NCBI GenBank assembly: GCA_964523975.1
Contig: CAZGBM010000017.1
Location: 1 to 32,655 of the forward strand
Origin: JAFGHJ01 sp964523975
Lineage (GTDB): Bacteria > Hydrothermota > UBA3072
Length of the DNA stretch: 32,655 nt
Reading direction: 5' to 3'
The notes beneath the pieces were generated by a model. That model did not search any database, was not told where the DNA came from, and saw nothing but the letters and a program-made list of their open reading frames with translations. Shown here in pieces: positions 7,360-15,341 of this stretch (positions within the stretch are counted from its first letter, which is position 1; each line of letters opens with the position of its first letter). The position numbers and the translations under genes are program-made.

Positions 7360-7881
7360 ATGGAAGAGAAAATTTTATCTGATTTGTCTGTTCATATTTC
7401 AGAGGGTTGTCTGGTCATTCCCGTTCAAGGAGATATTGATGATGAAAGGATGCAAACGATTCAGGAGCAAATTTTGGAAAGTGTAAAAAAAACGGGTATC
7501 AAAGGAGTGGTAATAGATTTATCCGGAGTCAGAATTTTAGAGCCCTATTATGCCGGAATTATTGATAATATCGCTAAAATGCTTCGTCTATTAGGAGCTA
7601 AAACTGTGTTATCGGGTATAAGACCCGGAGTTGCTATTTCTCTTACGGATTTCAAGTTCGATTTTAAAGAGATATACGAAACTGCCGGAACTTTTGAAAA
7701 GGGAGTAGAGAAGCTTCGGACTATAATCGCGGATGACGAAGAAATAGAATGGGAAGAAGTGGAAGTTGAAGAAGTTGAAGAAGTTGAAGGTGAAATTGAA
7801 GTAGAAGGGAAAATCGAAGATGAAGAAGAACGGGATGAGGAAGAGCGTTGCGAGGAAGAAGAAGAGCAGGATTTTGATTGA
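7360..7881 (+). CDS. STAS-domain protein lacking the phosphoacceptor Ser, with a hyperacidic tail
   Basis: Residues 5-122 are a STAS domain related to RsbS/RsbR (VVIDLSGVRILEPYYAG; VLSGIRPGVAISLTDF). The RsbS phosphoacceptor motif VDS is replaced by LEP, putting Pro62 where the Ser should be, so it cannot be phosphorylated at the usual site. Residues 125-173 are almost entirely Glu/Asp, built on short GAAGTTGAA-like DNA repeats. No convincing Shine-Dalgarno site precedes ATG 7360, which may make its level dependent on upstream translation. Its stop overlaps the ATG of the hybrid kinase (TGATG), so the two are translationally coupled. I infer a constitutive docking partner for the kinase's RsbT-like N-terminus; the acidic tail could tune charge or stability. 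Confidence 0.75.
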   Translation: MEEKILSDLSVHISEGCLVIPVQGDIDDERMQTIQEQILESVKKTGIKGVVIDLSGVRILEPYYAGIIDNIAKMLRLLGAKTVLSGIRPGVAISLTDFKFDFKEIYETAGTFEKGVEKLRTIIADDEEIEWEEVEVEEVEEVEGEIEVEGKIEDEEERDEEERCEEEEEQDFD

Positions 7882-9998
7882 TGTTTGAACTTGGTAAAAT
7901 TTCTTTGAAAGGTAAACAATATTTTCTTGAGAAAAGGAATAAGCTGTTTGATTTGGCGGTAGATCTTGGATTCGGAGAAGTTGCCGCAATAAGACTTATA
8001 ACTGTTGCTTCTGAAGTAATGCGCAACATAGCCGAAACCGGAGATGAATCCAGGCTTGAGTTATTTATTGATAAGAGAGAAGGAAAATTCGGATTATTGG
8101 TCCGCTTTTTTTCAGGTGATGATATTTCCGAAACTTCAAGAATTTTGGAGGGAGTATTTGACAAAATAAATTATTCCTCTTCCAGAAATGGCACAAATAT
8201 TCTGGATGCTTTTAAATTTGTGCCCGATCACTCTTTCGAACCAGATGAATATTTTATAAGCAGAGAAAAAGAGAAGGTGGGGCGTCAAACTCGCGACGAA
8301 CTTTACGGAGAACTCAAACAGTCATATTGGAGTCTTAAAAAAGAAATCGAAATGCGTAAAAAAACGGAGAATGATTTAAAAAAAGCGAAAATAGAAGCTG
8401 AAAGAGCCAATGAAGCTAAAAGTGAATTTTTAGCTTCAATGAGTCATGAGATACGAACACCTATGAACGCGATTATCGGAATGGCGGAACTCCTTTCCGA
8501 TACGTCTCTCTCAAAAGAACAGAGGGCGTTTGTTGAGACTTTAGAGAAAGCAGGAGATTCTTTGCTTTCTTTGATAAATGATATACTGGACCTTTCTAAA
8601 ATAGAATCCGGCGATATAGAAATTGAAGCAGTAGATTTTGACCTTGCCGAATTGATAGAGGGAACTTGTGATGTCATGGCAGTTCGTGCTCGTAAGAAGA
8701 ATATTGAGTTTTTAAGCAGAGTTGAGCCTGATGTGCCCGTAAATCTTATTGGTGACCCTACCCGACTGCGTCAGGTGGTGGTGAACCTTATCGGAAACGC
8801 ATTAAAGTTTACCGGTGAGGGTGAGGTGATTCTTAATATTAGCCTTTTAAAAAAGGGAGACGCGGGGTATTACGAAACCGGAAAAGAAGAAAATATTTGC
8901 CTGCTTTTCTCCGTAAGAGATACGGGTATCGGAGTAGCGCGAGAAAACCAGGGTCAGATTTTTGATAGTTTTAAACAGGCGGATTCTTCGACCACGCGGA
9001 AGTATGGTGGAACCGGTTTAGGTTTAAGTATTTCAAAAAAACTTACCGGTTTGATGGGTGGTAAAATGTGGATCGAAAGTAAATTGGGGGAGGGAAGCAA
9101 CTTCTGCTTTACTGCCGTTTTTAAAGCCCAGAAAGACAGGAGAAAAGAAACTTTTGTCAGTCCGGGGGAAATTGATGTTAAAGGTATATCCACACTTATC
9201 GTGGACGACAACGAGACAAACAGGCTGATTTTGAGAGAAATCCTTTCAGCCTGGGATGCGAATATTACCGAAGCGCAGGGAGGGAAAGAGGCTATTTCTT
9301 TGATTAAAAAAGCGTACGAAAACAATAAACCTTTTGGACTCGTTCTCCTCGATTGCAGGATGCCGGAAATAGATGGTATGGGAGTGGCGAAGTTTTTGAG
9401 AAAACAGGCTAATTCCGATGCAACTACCGTGATGATGTTATCTTCGGATTATAAAACCAGCGACTTGAAGCAGATAGATAAGTATGGAATCGGAGCCTAT
9501 CTTGTAAAGCCGATAAAAAGGAAAGAATTGAAAAATGCAATTCTTTCCACGCTGGGTTTATGGAAAGCTCAGTTCGGAAAAGAGAAAGGTAAAGAAAAAA
9601 AGGAACCTGAAATTTCTGTTACTCCACTTCATATATTGCTTGTTGAGGATAACCCGGATAATAGGTTACTAATAAAAGCATTTCTTAAGAAGTTTCCTTT
9701 TGAGATAGATGATGCGGAGAATGGGGAGCAAGCAGTAGAGAAATTCAAAAATAACAAGTATGATTTGGTTTTGATGGATATGCAGATGCCCATAATGGAC
9801 GGTTACTCGGCAACCCGGATTATAAGAGAGTGGGAAAAACAAAACAATAAGAAAGAGACCCCCATTCTGGCTTTAACGGCTTATGCTATGAAGGAAGATA
9901 GAGAAAAAACAATTAAAGCGGGTTGCAGCGATTATTTAACCAAACCTATAAAGAAGGAAAAGCTATTGGAAGCCATTCGAAAGCTTTCCCAGAAGTAA
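7881..9998 (+). CDS. Cytosolic hybrid histidine kinase: degenerate RsbT-like domain, HisKA, HATPase, REC, REC
   Basis: 705 residues with no membrane segment. Residues 1-125 resemble RsbT (LGFGEVAAIRLITVASEVMR at 29-48, compare RsbT LGFGTVDQARITTAISELAR), but the G1 and G2 ATP motifs have decayed. A helix at 140-180 leads to HisKA (MSHEIRTPMN, His189), HATPase (NLIGNALKF, RDTGIGV, GGTGLGLSIS), receiver 1 (VDDNETN, Asp491 in LDCRMPEIDG, Lys543) and receiver 2 (VEDNPDN, Asp633 in MDMQMPIMDG, Lys688). Both receivers have intact acceptor sites. ATG 7881 is preferred over TTG 7878 because it overlaps the preceding stop. I infer that its input comes from a STAS/stressosome partner, which would link the stressosome to phosphorelay signalling. 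Confidence 0.85.
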   Translation: MFELGKISLKGKQYFLEKRNKLFDLAVDLGFGEVAAIRLITVASEVMRNIAETGDESRLELFIDKREGKFGLLVRFFSGDDISETSRILEGVFDKINYSSSRNGTNILDAFKFVPDHSFEPDEYFISREKEKVGRQTRDELYGELKQSYWSLKKEIEMRKKTENDLKKAKIEAERANEAKSEFLASMSHEIRTPMNAIIGMAELLSDTSLSKEQRAFVETLEKAGDSLLSLINDILDLSKIESGDIEIEAVDFDLAELIEGTCDVMAVRARKKNIEFLSRVEPDVPVNLIGDPTRLRQVVVNLIGNALKFTGEGEVILNISLLKKGDAGYYETGKEENICLLFSVRDTGIGVARENQGQIFDSFKQADSSTTRKYGGTGLGLSISKKLTGLMGGKMWIESKLGEGSNFCFTAVFKAQKDRRKETFVSPGEIDVKGISTLIVDDNETNRLILREILSAWDANITEAQGGKEAISLIKKAYENNKPFGLVLLDCRMPEIDGMGVAKFLRKQANSDATTVMMLSSDYKTSDLKQIDKYGIGAYLVKPIKRKELKNAILSTLGLWKAQFGKEKGKEKKEPEISVTPLHILLVEDNPDNRLLIKAFLKKFPFEIDDAENGEQAVEKFKNNKYDLVLMDMQMPIMDGYSATRIIREWEKQNNKKETPILALTAYAMKEDREKTIKAGCSDYLTKPIKKEKLLEAIRKLSQK

Positions 9999-10026
9999 AA
10001 ATTTATACTTTTTAAAGGAAAGATTA

Positions 10027-10764
10027 ATGGAGAAGAAAAAAAATAATAAGAAGAAGCCGGAATTTATAAGTATTGATACGGAAAAGACAAAAAAAATTCT
10101 CATTGTCGAAGACGACGAAAAATTTGCCAGGGTTCTTTCAAAGCAACTGGTTAAAAATGATTATATAGTATATCATTCCGGCACACTTTCTGATTTTTTA
10201 AAAACTGCCAAAGATGTAAAATTTGATCTTGTGTTGTTGGATCTTGGATTGCCTGATAGTTCAGGACTTGAAACTTACGAAAAAGTTTCTAAAATGATTC
10301 CCGATATTCCTGTTGTTGTACTTACGGGGCTGGATGATGAGGAAATTGCGGTTGGGGCCGTTAAGAAAGGAGCTCAAGATTATCTGATTAAAGGGGACGT
10401 GGATAATAGAACTCTATTACGTTCGTTAAACTATGCGATCGAGCGCAGTAAATTATTATTTAGATTGAAGAAATTACAGGAACTTGTTTTACGATCCGAA
10501 AGAATTAAGGTTTTGGTTGAAACTGCAGGTGCCGCAGCGCATGAAATAAATCAACCATTAACTTCTATTTTTGGCATGGTGGAAATTTTGAAAAATGACA
10601 TACCTAATGATGCTTCAGTTCAGGAAAAGTTAGATTTTATTTTTAAAGCAGCCAGTCAAATAAGAGATATTATAAAAAAAATGGGAAGTGTTCATCAGTA
10701 TATTACCAAGCCTTATTTGAAGGGTGTAGATATTGTTGATTTTGAAGAATCGGCAGGGGAATAA
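10027..10764 (+). CDS. REC-DHp protein without a catalytic ATPase domain
   Basis: Residues 22-140 are a receiver (VEDD, phosphoacceptor Asp72 in LLDLGLPDS, Lys122 in YLIKG). Residues 145-225 form a DHp-like helical hairpin with the H-box AAAHEINQPLTS (His172). The protein stops at 245 residues, where a HATPase domain would start, and the following 260 bases encode none in any frame, so it looks like a deliberate two-domain form or an old truncation. It could be a phosphotransfer intermediate, accepting phosphate on Asp72 or His172 from the hybrid kinase just upstream, much as Spo0B uses a DHp-like fold. The N-terminus is Lys/Asn-rich. It is the last gene of the operon, 28 bases after the hybrid kinase. 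Confidence 0.75.
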   Translation: MEKKKNNKKKPEFISIDTEKTKKILIVEDDEKFARVLSKQLVKNDYIVYHSGTLSDFLKTAKDVKFDLVLLDLGLPDSSGLETYEKVSKMIPDIPVVVLTGLDDEEIAVGAVKKGAQDYLIKGDVDNRTLLRSLNYAIERSKLLFRLKKLQELVLRSERIKVLVETAGAAAHEINQPLTSIFGMVEILKNDIPNDASVQEKLDFIFKAASQIRDIIKKMGSVHQYITKPYLKGVDIVDFEESAGE

Positions 10765-10868
10765 CAACTAAGCTTTTAGCTCTTTGCTTTTAGCTGAGGC
10801 TGTGCCAAAAGCTTATGATTTGGTGTCCTTGACACTTTTCGGAGAAGGTATAACCCTGTTACTTTCCT

Positions 10869-10917
10869 AAATAAATGTCATATTCCCCTTCCCGTTTCCC
10901 AAATGTGACATTTATTT
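10869..10917. repeat. Perfect 12-base inverted repeat upstream of gltX
   Basis: Arms AAATAAATGTCA (10869-10880) and TGACATTTATTT (10906-10917) are perfect complements around a 25-base spacer, and a third related copy (GGACATTTATTTTT) starts at 10932. The arms are AT-rich and not followed by a T-run, so operator sites are likelier than a terminator. The half-site resembles the palindromes at 20562-20650. Confidence 0.5.
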
Positions 10918-10971
10918 ATGAAATTAAAATAGGACATTTATTTTTAATAAGCACAAACCCCAAAAATGCCC

Positions 10972-10999
10972 TTGACTTGTTTTGTAAAGAGTATATATA
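10972..10999 (+). promoter_or_regulatory. sigma70-type promoter of gltX
   Basis: TTGACT at 10972-10977 and TATATA at 10994-10999 with a 16-base spacer. The start site would fall near 11006, giving a short leader containing a GAGGAT-like ribosome site before ATG 11025. Confidence 0.55.
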
Positions 11000-11024
11000 T
11001 GTAAGCTATGAGGATTATCAGTAA

Positions 11025-12479
11025 ATGAGTAAAGAAAAGGGTTCCGTAAGGTCAAGAATTGCGCCTTCACCTACAGGGTACCTTCATCTCGGTACAGCAA
11101 GAACCGCTCTTTTTAATTATCTTTTCGCGCGGGCTAATAACGGGAAATTTCTTCTGCGAATAGAAGATACGGATTTGAAGAGGTCAAGTGATTCTATGGT
11201 TGAGTCCATTGTCAGGGGTCTCGAGTGGCTGGGACTCAAATGGGATGAGGATATCTTATTTCAATCGGACCATTTCGAGGAATATAGGGAAGAAGCAATG
11301 GATTTATTCCGTAAAGGTCGTGCATACTGGTGTTATTGTAGCCCTTCGGAGCTAGAGGAGCGGAAAAACAAATATTTGAAATCCCATAAAAGATGGATGT
11401 ATGATAGAAGATGTTACCATCTGTCGGAAGAGGAGAAAAAAATCTTTGAGGAAGAAGGCAGACCTAAAGCTTTGCGATTTTTGATTCCTGAGGGAATTAC
11501 AGAATTCAATGATTTGATTCACGGGGAGATTAAAAGAGAAAATTCGGAGATTGAGGATTTTGTATTGTTGAAGGCTGACGGTTCTCCGACATATAATCTG
11601 GCTGTGGTTATTGACGATAACAGAATGAAGATAACTCATATTTTGAGGGGAGATGACCATATATCAAACACCCCGAAACAGATGCTTCTTTACAGAGCTT
11701 TCGGCTGGGATATTCCGCAATTTGGTCATCTGCCTTTGATATTAAGTAAGGATAAGACAAAACTTTCTAAAAGAAAAGATGCGGTTGATATTTTTGATTA
11801 TGAAAAGGAAGGCTTTTTACCGGAAGGGATGATAAATTATCTTGTTCTTCTCGGCTGGTCTCCGAAGACCGAAGAGGAAATTTTTTCTCTCGGTGAACTG
11901 GAAAAGCGGTTTACAATCGAAAATATCAGTCCTACGCCTGCTGTTTTCGATTACGGCAGACTCGAGTGGCTTAACGGAGAATGGCTCGGAAAATTAGGTA
12001 CGGAGGAAGTGACTGAAAGACTCGAAAATTATTTAAAGGAACATGGTTTTGAAGTAAAAGATCGTGGTTATCTTGCTAAAGTGTTTCGGTCTATGGGGAA
12101 TAGAGTTAATAAGCTAAAAGATTTTATTGAAATAGGGCGGTATTTCTTCACGGATGATTTTACTTATGAAGAGAAAGGAGTCAAAAAACACATTTACCCC
12201 GGAGTCGAAGTCAGAATAAAAAAATTAATAGCGAAGTTTGACGAGCTGGATTGTTTTGACGAAAAAAATATGGAAAATGCTTTGCGGGAACTTTCCGAGG
12301 AGCTCGGCTGTAAGGCAGGTGAGCTCATCCATCCTGTTCGTCTCGGAGTTAGTGGTATGACTTTCGGGCCCGGGCTCTTTGAACTTCTGGAAGTCCTTGG
12401 AAAGGAAAAAGTGATAGAAAGATTGAAAAAACTAGTCTCTTACATTGAAAAACAAAATTTATCTTTGGGTTCAGAATGA
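11025..12479 (+). CDS. gltX: Glutamate--tRNA ligase
   Basis: Class I aminoacyl-tRNA synthetase that charges tRNA(Glu) with glutamate. The HIGH-type motif is PSPTGYLHLGTARTALFNYL (HLGT at 21-24) and the KMSKS-type motif is KLSKR (246-250). A zinc site Cys103-x-Cys105-x24-Cys130-x-His132 matches the spacing of the E. coli enzyme. At 484 residues it has the normal bacterial length with a helical anticodon-binding C-terminus. A promoter lies just upstream. Many bacteria carry a second, GluQ-type or non-discriminating copy; nothing here settles whether this one also charges tRNA(Gln). Confidence 0.95.
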   Translation: MSKEKGSVRSRIAPSPTGYLHLGTARTALFNYLFARANNGKFLLRIEDTDLKRSSDSMVESIVRGLEWLGLKWDEDILFQSDHFEEYREEAMDLFRKGRAYWCYCSPSELEERKNKYLKSHKRWMYDRRCYHLSEEEKKIFEEEGRPKALRFLIPEGITEFNDLIHGEIKRENSEIEDFVLLKADGSPTYNLAVVIDDNRMKITHILRGDDHISNTPKQMLLYRAFGWDIPQFGHLPLILSKDKTKLSKRKDAVDIFDYEKEGFLPEGMINYLVLLGWSPKTEEEIFSLGELEKRFTIENISPTPAVFDYGRLEWLNGEWLGKLGTEEVTERLENYLKEHGFEVKDRGYLAKVFRSMGNRVNKLKDFIEIGRYFFTDDFTYEEKGVKKHIYPGVEVRIKKLIAKFDELDCFDEKNMENALRELSEELGCKAGELIHPVRLGVSGMTFGPGLFELLEVLGKEKVIERLKKLVSYIEKQNLSLGSE

Positions 12480-12702
12480 AAAGTTTAAAAAAGAATTGTA
12501 CATGTAGAACATGTAGTTAATATAGAAATTAAAAAAAACTCTATATGTTCTAAAGGCTCTACATGTTTAATAATGTTTGGGTGGTGATGTGAAATTAAAG
12601 ATACAATCTCTAAAATGTTAAAAGCTCCGTGTTCTTTGTGTCTTTGTGTGAGAATAAGTTTTTTAATTGTAAATAATAATATAATATAGGGAGGAAATAA
12701 TC
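12480..12702. repeat. Intergenic inverted-repeat element and tRNA-free gap
   Basis: A direct pair acatgtag/aacatgtag (about 12500-12516) is complementary to ctatatgttct...ctacatgt (12541-12566), giving an imperfect hairpin. The same repeat occurs at 14494-14570, so both ends of the ppiD-like gene carry it. A 'gtgttctttgtgtctttgtgtgag' type repeat follows near 12630-12655. A TATAAT at 12680-12685 is a possible -10 for the next gene, without a good -35. Confidence 0.5.
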
Positions 12703-14430
12703 ATGTTGATGGAAAGAGTCAGGTCGGTAACCAAATATTTCATGTGGGTTGTTGCGGCATCTTTTATTATCTTTATGTTCTTTGGTTTTGGCTCCAATAT
12801 TTTAAGTGGGAGTAAGCAACAAAAAGAAAATGTGATTGCGGTAGTGAACAAGGAAGGTATTACGGTCAGAGAATATGGAGATGCTTTGAAAAGTGGGATT
12901 CGGAATATAAGCGGTGCTCTTGGGTCCGATCCGATAAAAGAAAGGCAGATTTCCGAAGCGACTGTCAATCAATTGATAACTGATAGAATTATTGAAGATC
13001 TGCTCAAAAAGAGAGCAATATCTGTTTCGGATGAGCAGGTTGTAAATATAATCAAAGAGGCTCCGCCGCCTGAAATCACACAAAATCCGGACTTCTGGGT
13101 TGAAGGGCAATTCAATTATAGCAGGTATTTGCAATTGCTTGAAGATCCGAGAGCCGATGAGTTTATCAGATCTTATGCATCTCAGATAATGAAAAATTTC
13201 CCTATGGGTATACTTCTCGGGGAAGTTTCTTCCATGGCGAGAATTACGTCCAGCAATGCGGTCGAAAAATTGTTGGAGGATTCGGTTAAAATCAGGATTG
13301 AGTACATCAAATTATCATTATTGGAATGGAAATCCAACGAAACTTCTATCTCACCGGAAGAGTTTTATTCCCAGCATAAGGAAATGTTCAGAAGGGATGG
13401 GCTGGTAAAATTGAGCTATGTTTCTTTTCCTGTTTCTGTAAGCGAAGAAATGATTCAAACAACCTGGGAGCTTGCGAATTCTCTTTTGGAAAGAGCTAAG
13501 ACCGATTCTTTTGAGCTGCTTATGAGTCACTATTCCTATTTGCCGGATAGCAGAAGTCTTTTGAATGGTTGGGTTAAGACGAAGACCTTAAAAAACGATT
13601 TCGCAACTGCCGTGGCTAAAATGTCTAAAGGAAAAGTTGATGGTCCTATTAAAAGTAATATTGGTTTTCATATTTTAAAGCTTGTGGATAGGCAGAAGGA
13701 TTCTGTTAATATGAGAGAAATCTTCCTCCCTGTATTCCCTTCGTTTGATGAATTTCAGAGTACCCAATCGAAAGCGTGGAAGCTGGTAAAAAAGCTCCGT
13801 GAAGACCCCGGGACGGACATCCCTGATGAATATAATGCGAGGTATATTACTCTGGAGAAAGGTGAATTTCCGGATATTCCTGTAAATTATGGAACTTTTC
13901 TTGTTGACATGAAAGAAGGAGACGTTTCTTATCCGCTTATAGGTGATGGTGCTTTTTATGTTTTCAGGGTTGAGAAAAAGGAGGAAGGCATACCACCATT
14001 TTACGAGATAGCGGAAGAAGTCAGGGATTCTCTCATTAAATTCGAGGCAGGGAAAAGAGCAATAGTCTACGCCCTTAAAAATTTTTCCGGAAAGGAACTG
14101 CCGCGTAAGCCGGAAAAAGGAAAGTGGGGGATAACTCCTTATTTTACATTGAACAATTATAATAATTTTAACATTCCGGAGACAGTTGCACTTCTTGCTT
14201 TCTATGTGAAGAGAGATGGTATCCTGCCTCCGGTAAGAGCAGGGGAATATATGTATATTGTTAAAGTTGTAGATTTAAAGATGCCCGATAGAGAAAAAAT
14301 GAAAACACTTATACCGCATATCGCAATACAGCTTCAGCAATCGAAAGAGAAATTTTATTTTCAGAAGTGGTTTTCCGAGCAGAGAAGGAATTATAGTGTC
14401 GAGGATTTGAGAGAAAAAGTTTATGAGTAA
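12703..14430 (+). CDS. ppiD: PpiD/SurA-family membrane-anchored periplasmic folding chaperone
   Basis: 575 residues, almost the length of E. coli PpiD. A single N-terminal membrane anchor (VTKYFMWVVAASFIIFMFFGF, about 9-29) follows the PpiD-like start MLMERVRSVTK. Residues 40-160 look like the SurA/PpiD N-domain (VVNKEGITVREYGDALK), and the middle (about 215-330) contains a parvulin-like stretch (GWVKTKTL...AVAKMSKGKVDGPIKSNIGFHILKLVDRQ). Expected site: periplasmic face of the inner membrane, helping outer-membrane and secreted proteins fold. A second parvulin-like region at about 360-450 is weak, and prolyl isomerase activity may be lost, as in E. coli PpiD. The ribosome site AGGGAGGAAATAATC is strong. 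The gene is bracketed by related palindromic repeats. Confidence 0.75.
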   Translation: MLMERVRSVTKYFMWVVAASFIIFMFFGFGSNILSGSKQQKENVIAVVNKEGITVREYGDALKSGIRNISGALGSDPIKERQISEATVNQLITDRIIEDLLKKRAISVSDEQVVNIIKEAPPPEITQNPDFWVEGQFNYSRYLQLLEDPRADEFIRSYASQIMKNFPMGILLGEVSSMARITSSNAVEKLLEDSVKIRIEYIKLSLLEWKSNETSISPEEFYSQHKEMFRRDGLVKLSYVSFPVSVSEEMIQTTWELANSLLERAKTDSFELLMSHYSYLPDSRSLLNGWVKTKTLKNDFATAVAKMSKGKVDGPIKSNIGFHILKLVDRQKDSVNMREIFLPVFPSFDEFQSTQSKAWKLVKKLREDPGTDIPDEYNARYITLEKGEFPDIPVNYGTFLVDMKEGDVSYPLIGDGAFYVFRVEKKEEGIPPFYEIAEEVRDSLIKFEAGKRAIVYALKNFSGKELPRKPEKGKWGITPYFTLNNYNNFNIPETVALLAFYVKRDGILPPVRAGEYMYIVKVVDLKMPDREKMKTLIPHIAIQLQQSKEKFYFQKWFSEQRRNYSVEDLREKVYE

Positions 14431-14625
14431 ATTTCGCTATCCGCTATCCGCCGTCCGCTTGCCGCTAAACACAACTCCACGCCCCATTTTTTTAACATGT
14501 AGTTTATGTAGAACTTGTAGTTTTTATTTTTTTATTTACAATTCTATATTAACTACATGTCCTACATGTGCAAATTTTTTTGTTTTTTCTGCGGTTAGCC
14601 GTGAGCGGTAAGCCAAAAGCGACTT
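14431..14625. repeat. Nested palindromic intergenic element
   Basis: Two inverted pairs are nested. Outer arms are 14433-14468 (cgctatccgctatccg...ccgctaaac) and 14591-14623 (gcggttagccgtgagcgg...aaaagcgac); inner arms are about 14494-14526 (aacatgtagtttatgtagaa) and 14540-14571 (actacatgtcctacatgtg). The arms are degenerate tandem motifs. A 62-codon reading frame through it is composed only of repeat sequence. Confidence 0.55.
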
Positions 14626-15144
14626 ATGATTACAGACAAATTACATTGTAGAAAAATGGGCTGTTTATCAGAGAAGTTTTACGTACTATTAAAATTGATA
14701 TTTCTTTTATCCTGTTTTTCCTGTACTTATTCTTTCAAGAGCGGACATTTTGGTGGCACTCTATCCATACCATCCATGGAAAACAACACGCAAAATGCGG
14801 ATATAGGCAGAATATTAACGGAGAGTTTGATAGATGCTTTTATCAAAGATGGGAGGGTTAAGGTGGAAATGCGTTCCGAAGGGGATTTTTTGTTGAAGGG
14901 GACAATCGACGATTATAAAAGAACACCTCAATCATACACACCGGCTGGCGAAATTGAAGAATACCGTTTATCGGTGAATGTGAGATTCTCTCTGAAGAAA
15001 AAAGAGAAAGAAGAAAACGAGTGGGAAAAAATCATTGACGAGTCGTTTATCTATCTTTCCGAATCTCGGGAACTTGAAGCGGTAGATTCTGTTGCAGTGA
15101 AGGTCAAGAATTCGTTACTTCGTATAATGCTGGAAGAGTGGTAG
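14626..15144 (+). CDS. lptE: LptE-like lipoprotein (LPS assembly)
   Basis: 172 residues with a signal peptide ending in a lipobox (FLLSCFSC; lipidated Cys30 or Cys33). The mature part resembles the LptE/RlpB family: GGTLSIPSMENNTQNADIGR, then an ESLIDAFIKDGRVKV helix and a GDFLLKGTIDDYKRTP strand, close to the family pattern of a Tyr/Thr-rich 'tL.G.I..y...p' segment. LptE plugs the LptD barrel that delivers lipopolysaccharide to the outer leaflet. The start is uncertain: ATG 14626 or ATG 14656 (MGCLSEKF), neither with a clear ribosome site, and the latter gives a more usual signal length. Assignment rests on pattern and length, not on strict motifs. Confidence 0.6.
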   Translation: MITDKLHCRKMGCLSEKFYVLLKLIFLLSCFSCTYSFKSGHFGGTLSIPSMENNTQNADIGRILTESLIDAFIKDGRVKVEMRSEGDFLLKGTIDDYKRTPQSYTPAGEIEEYRLSVNVRFSLKKKEKEENEWEKIIDESFIYLSESRELEAVDSVAVKVKNSLLRIMLEEW

Positions 15145-15341
15145 TATTTGGGACGCAGATAAACGCAGATTTTTTGGATTTGAGTTACTCTACTACCAAC
15201 CGAAAAACAGGACGCAGATTAACACAGATAAACAGGATTCTTTAATGAATGTTTATAAAAATAGCACGCAGATGAACGCAGATAGACAGTATTTTTTGTT
15301 GTGTGCTTATGAAAATATTACACAGATTTACATGGTTTTTA
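15145..15341. repeat. Cluster of 'acgcagatgaacgcagat' dispersed repeats
   Basis: Three or four copies of the acgcagat/aacacagat motif occur at 15152-15173, 15211-15239, 15265-15289 and 15320-15335, all in the same orientation and separated by AT-rich spacers. The unit is about 18-28 bases and degenerate. The last copy runs into the region of alternative starts of the following gene. Confidence 0.6.

Noticed and set aside
7548..7919. Ser-rich antisense frame opposite the acidic tail
   Set aside because: It is only the reverse complement of Glu codons (GAA/GAG giving TTC/CTC and TCT/TCC).
10765..11024. Possible remnant of a HATPase domain after the REC-DHp gene, which would make it a frameshifted kinase
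   Set aside because: No frame shows N-box or G-box motifs; the sequence is repeat and promoter DNA.
14423..14611. 62-codon frame overlapping the end of the ppiD-like gene
   Set aside because: It consists of palindromic repeat sequence and has no protein-like character.
15152..15335. Possible CRISPR-like array from the repeated acgcagat units
   Set aside because: Units are degenerate, unevenly spaced, without unique spacers of constant length, and no cas gene is present.
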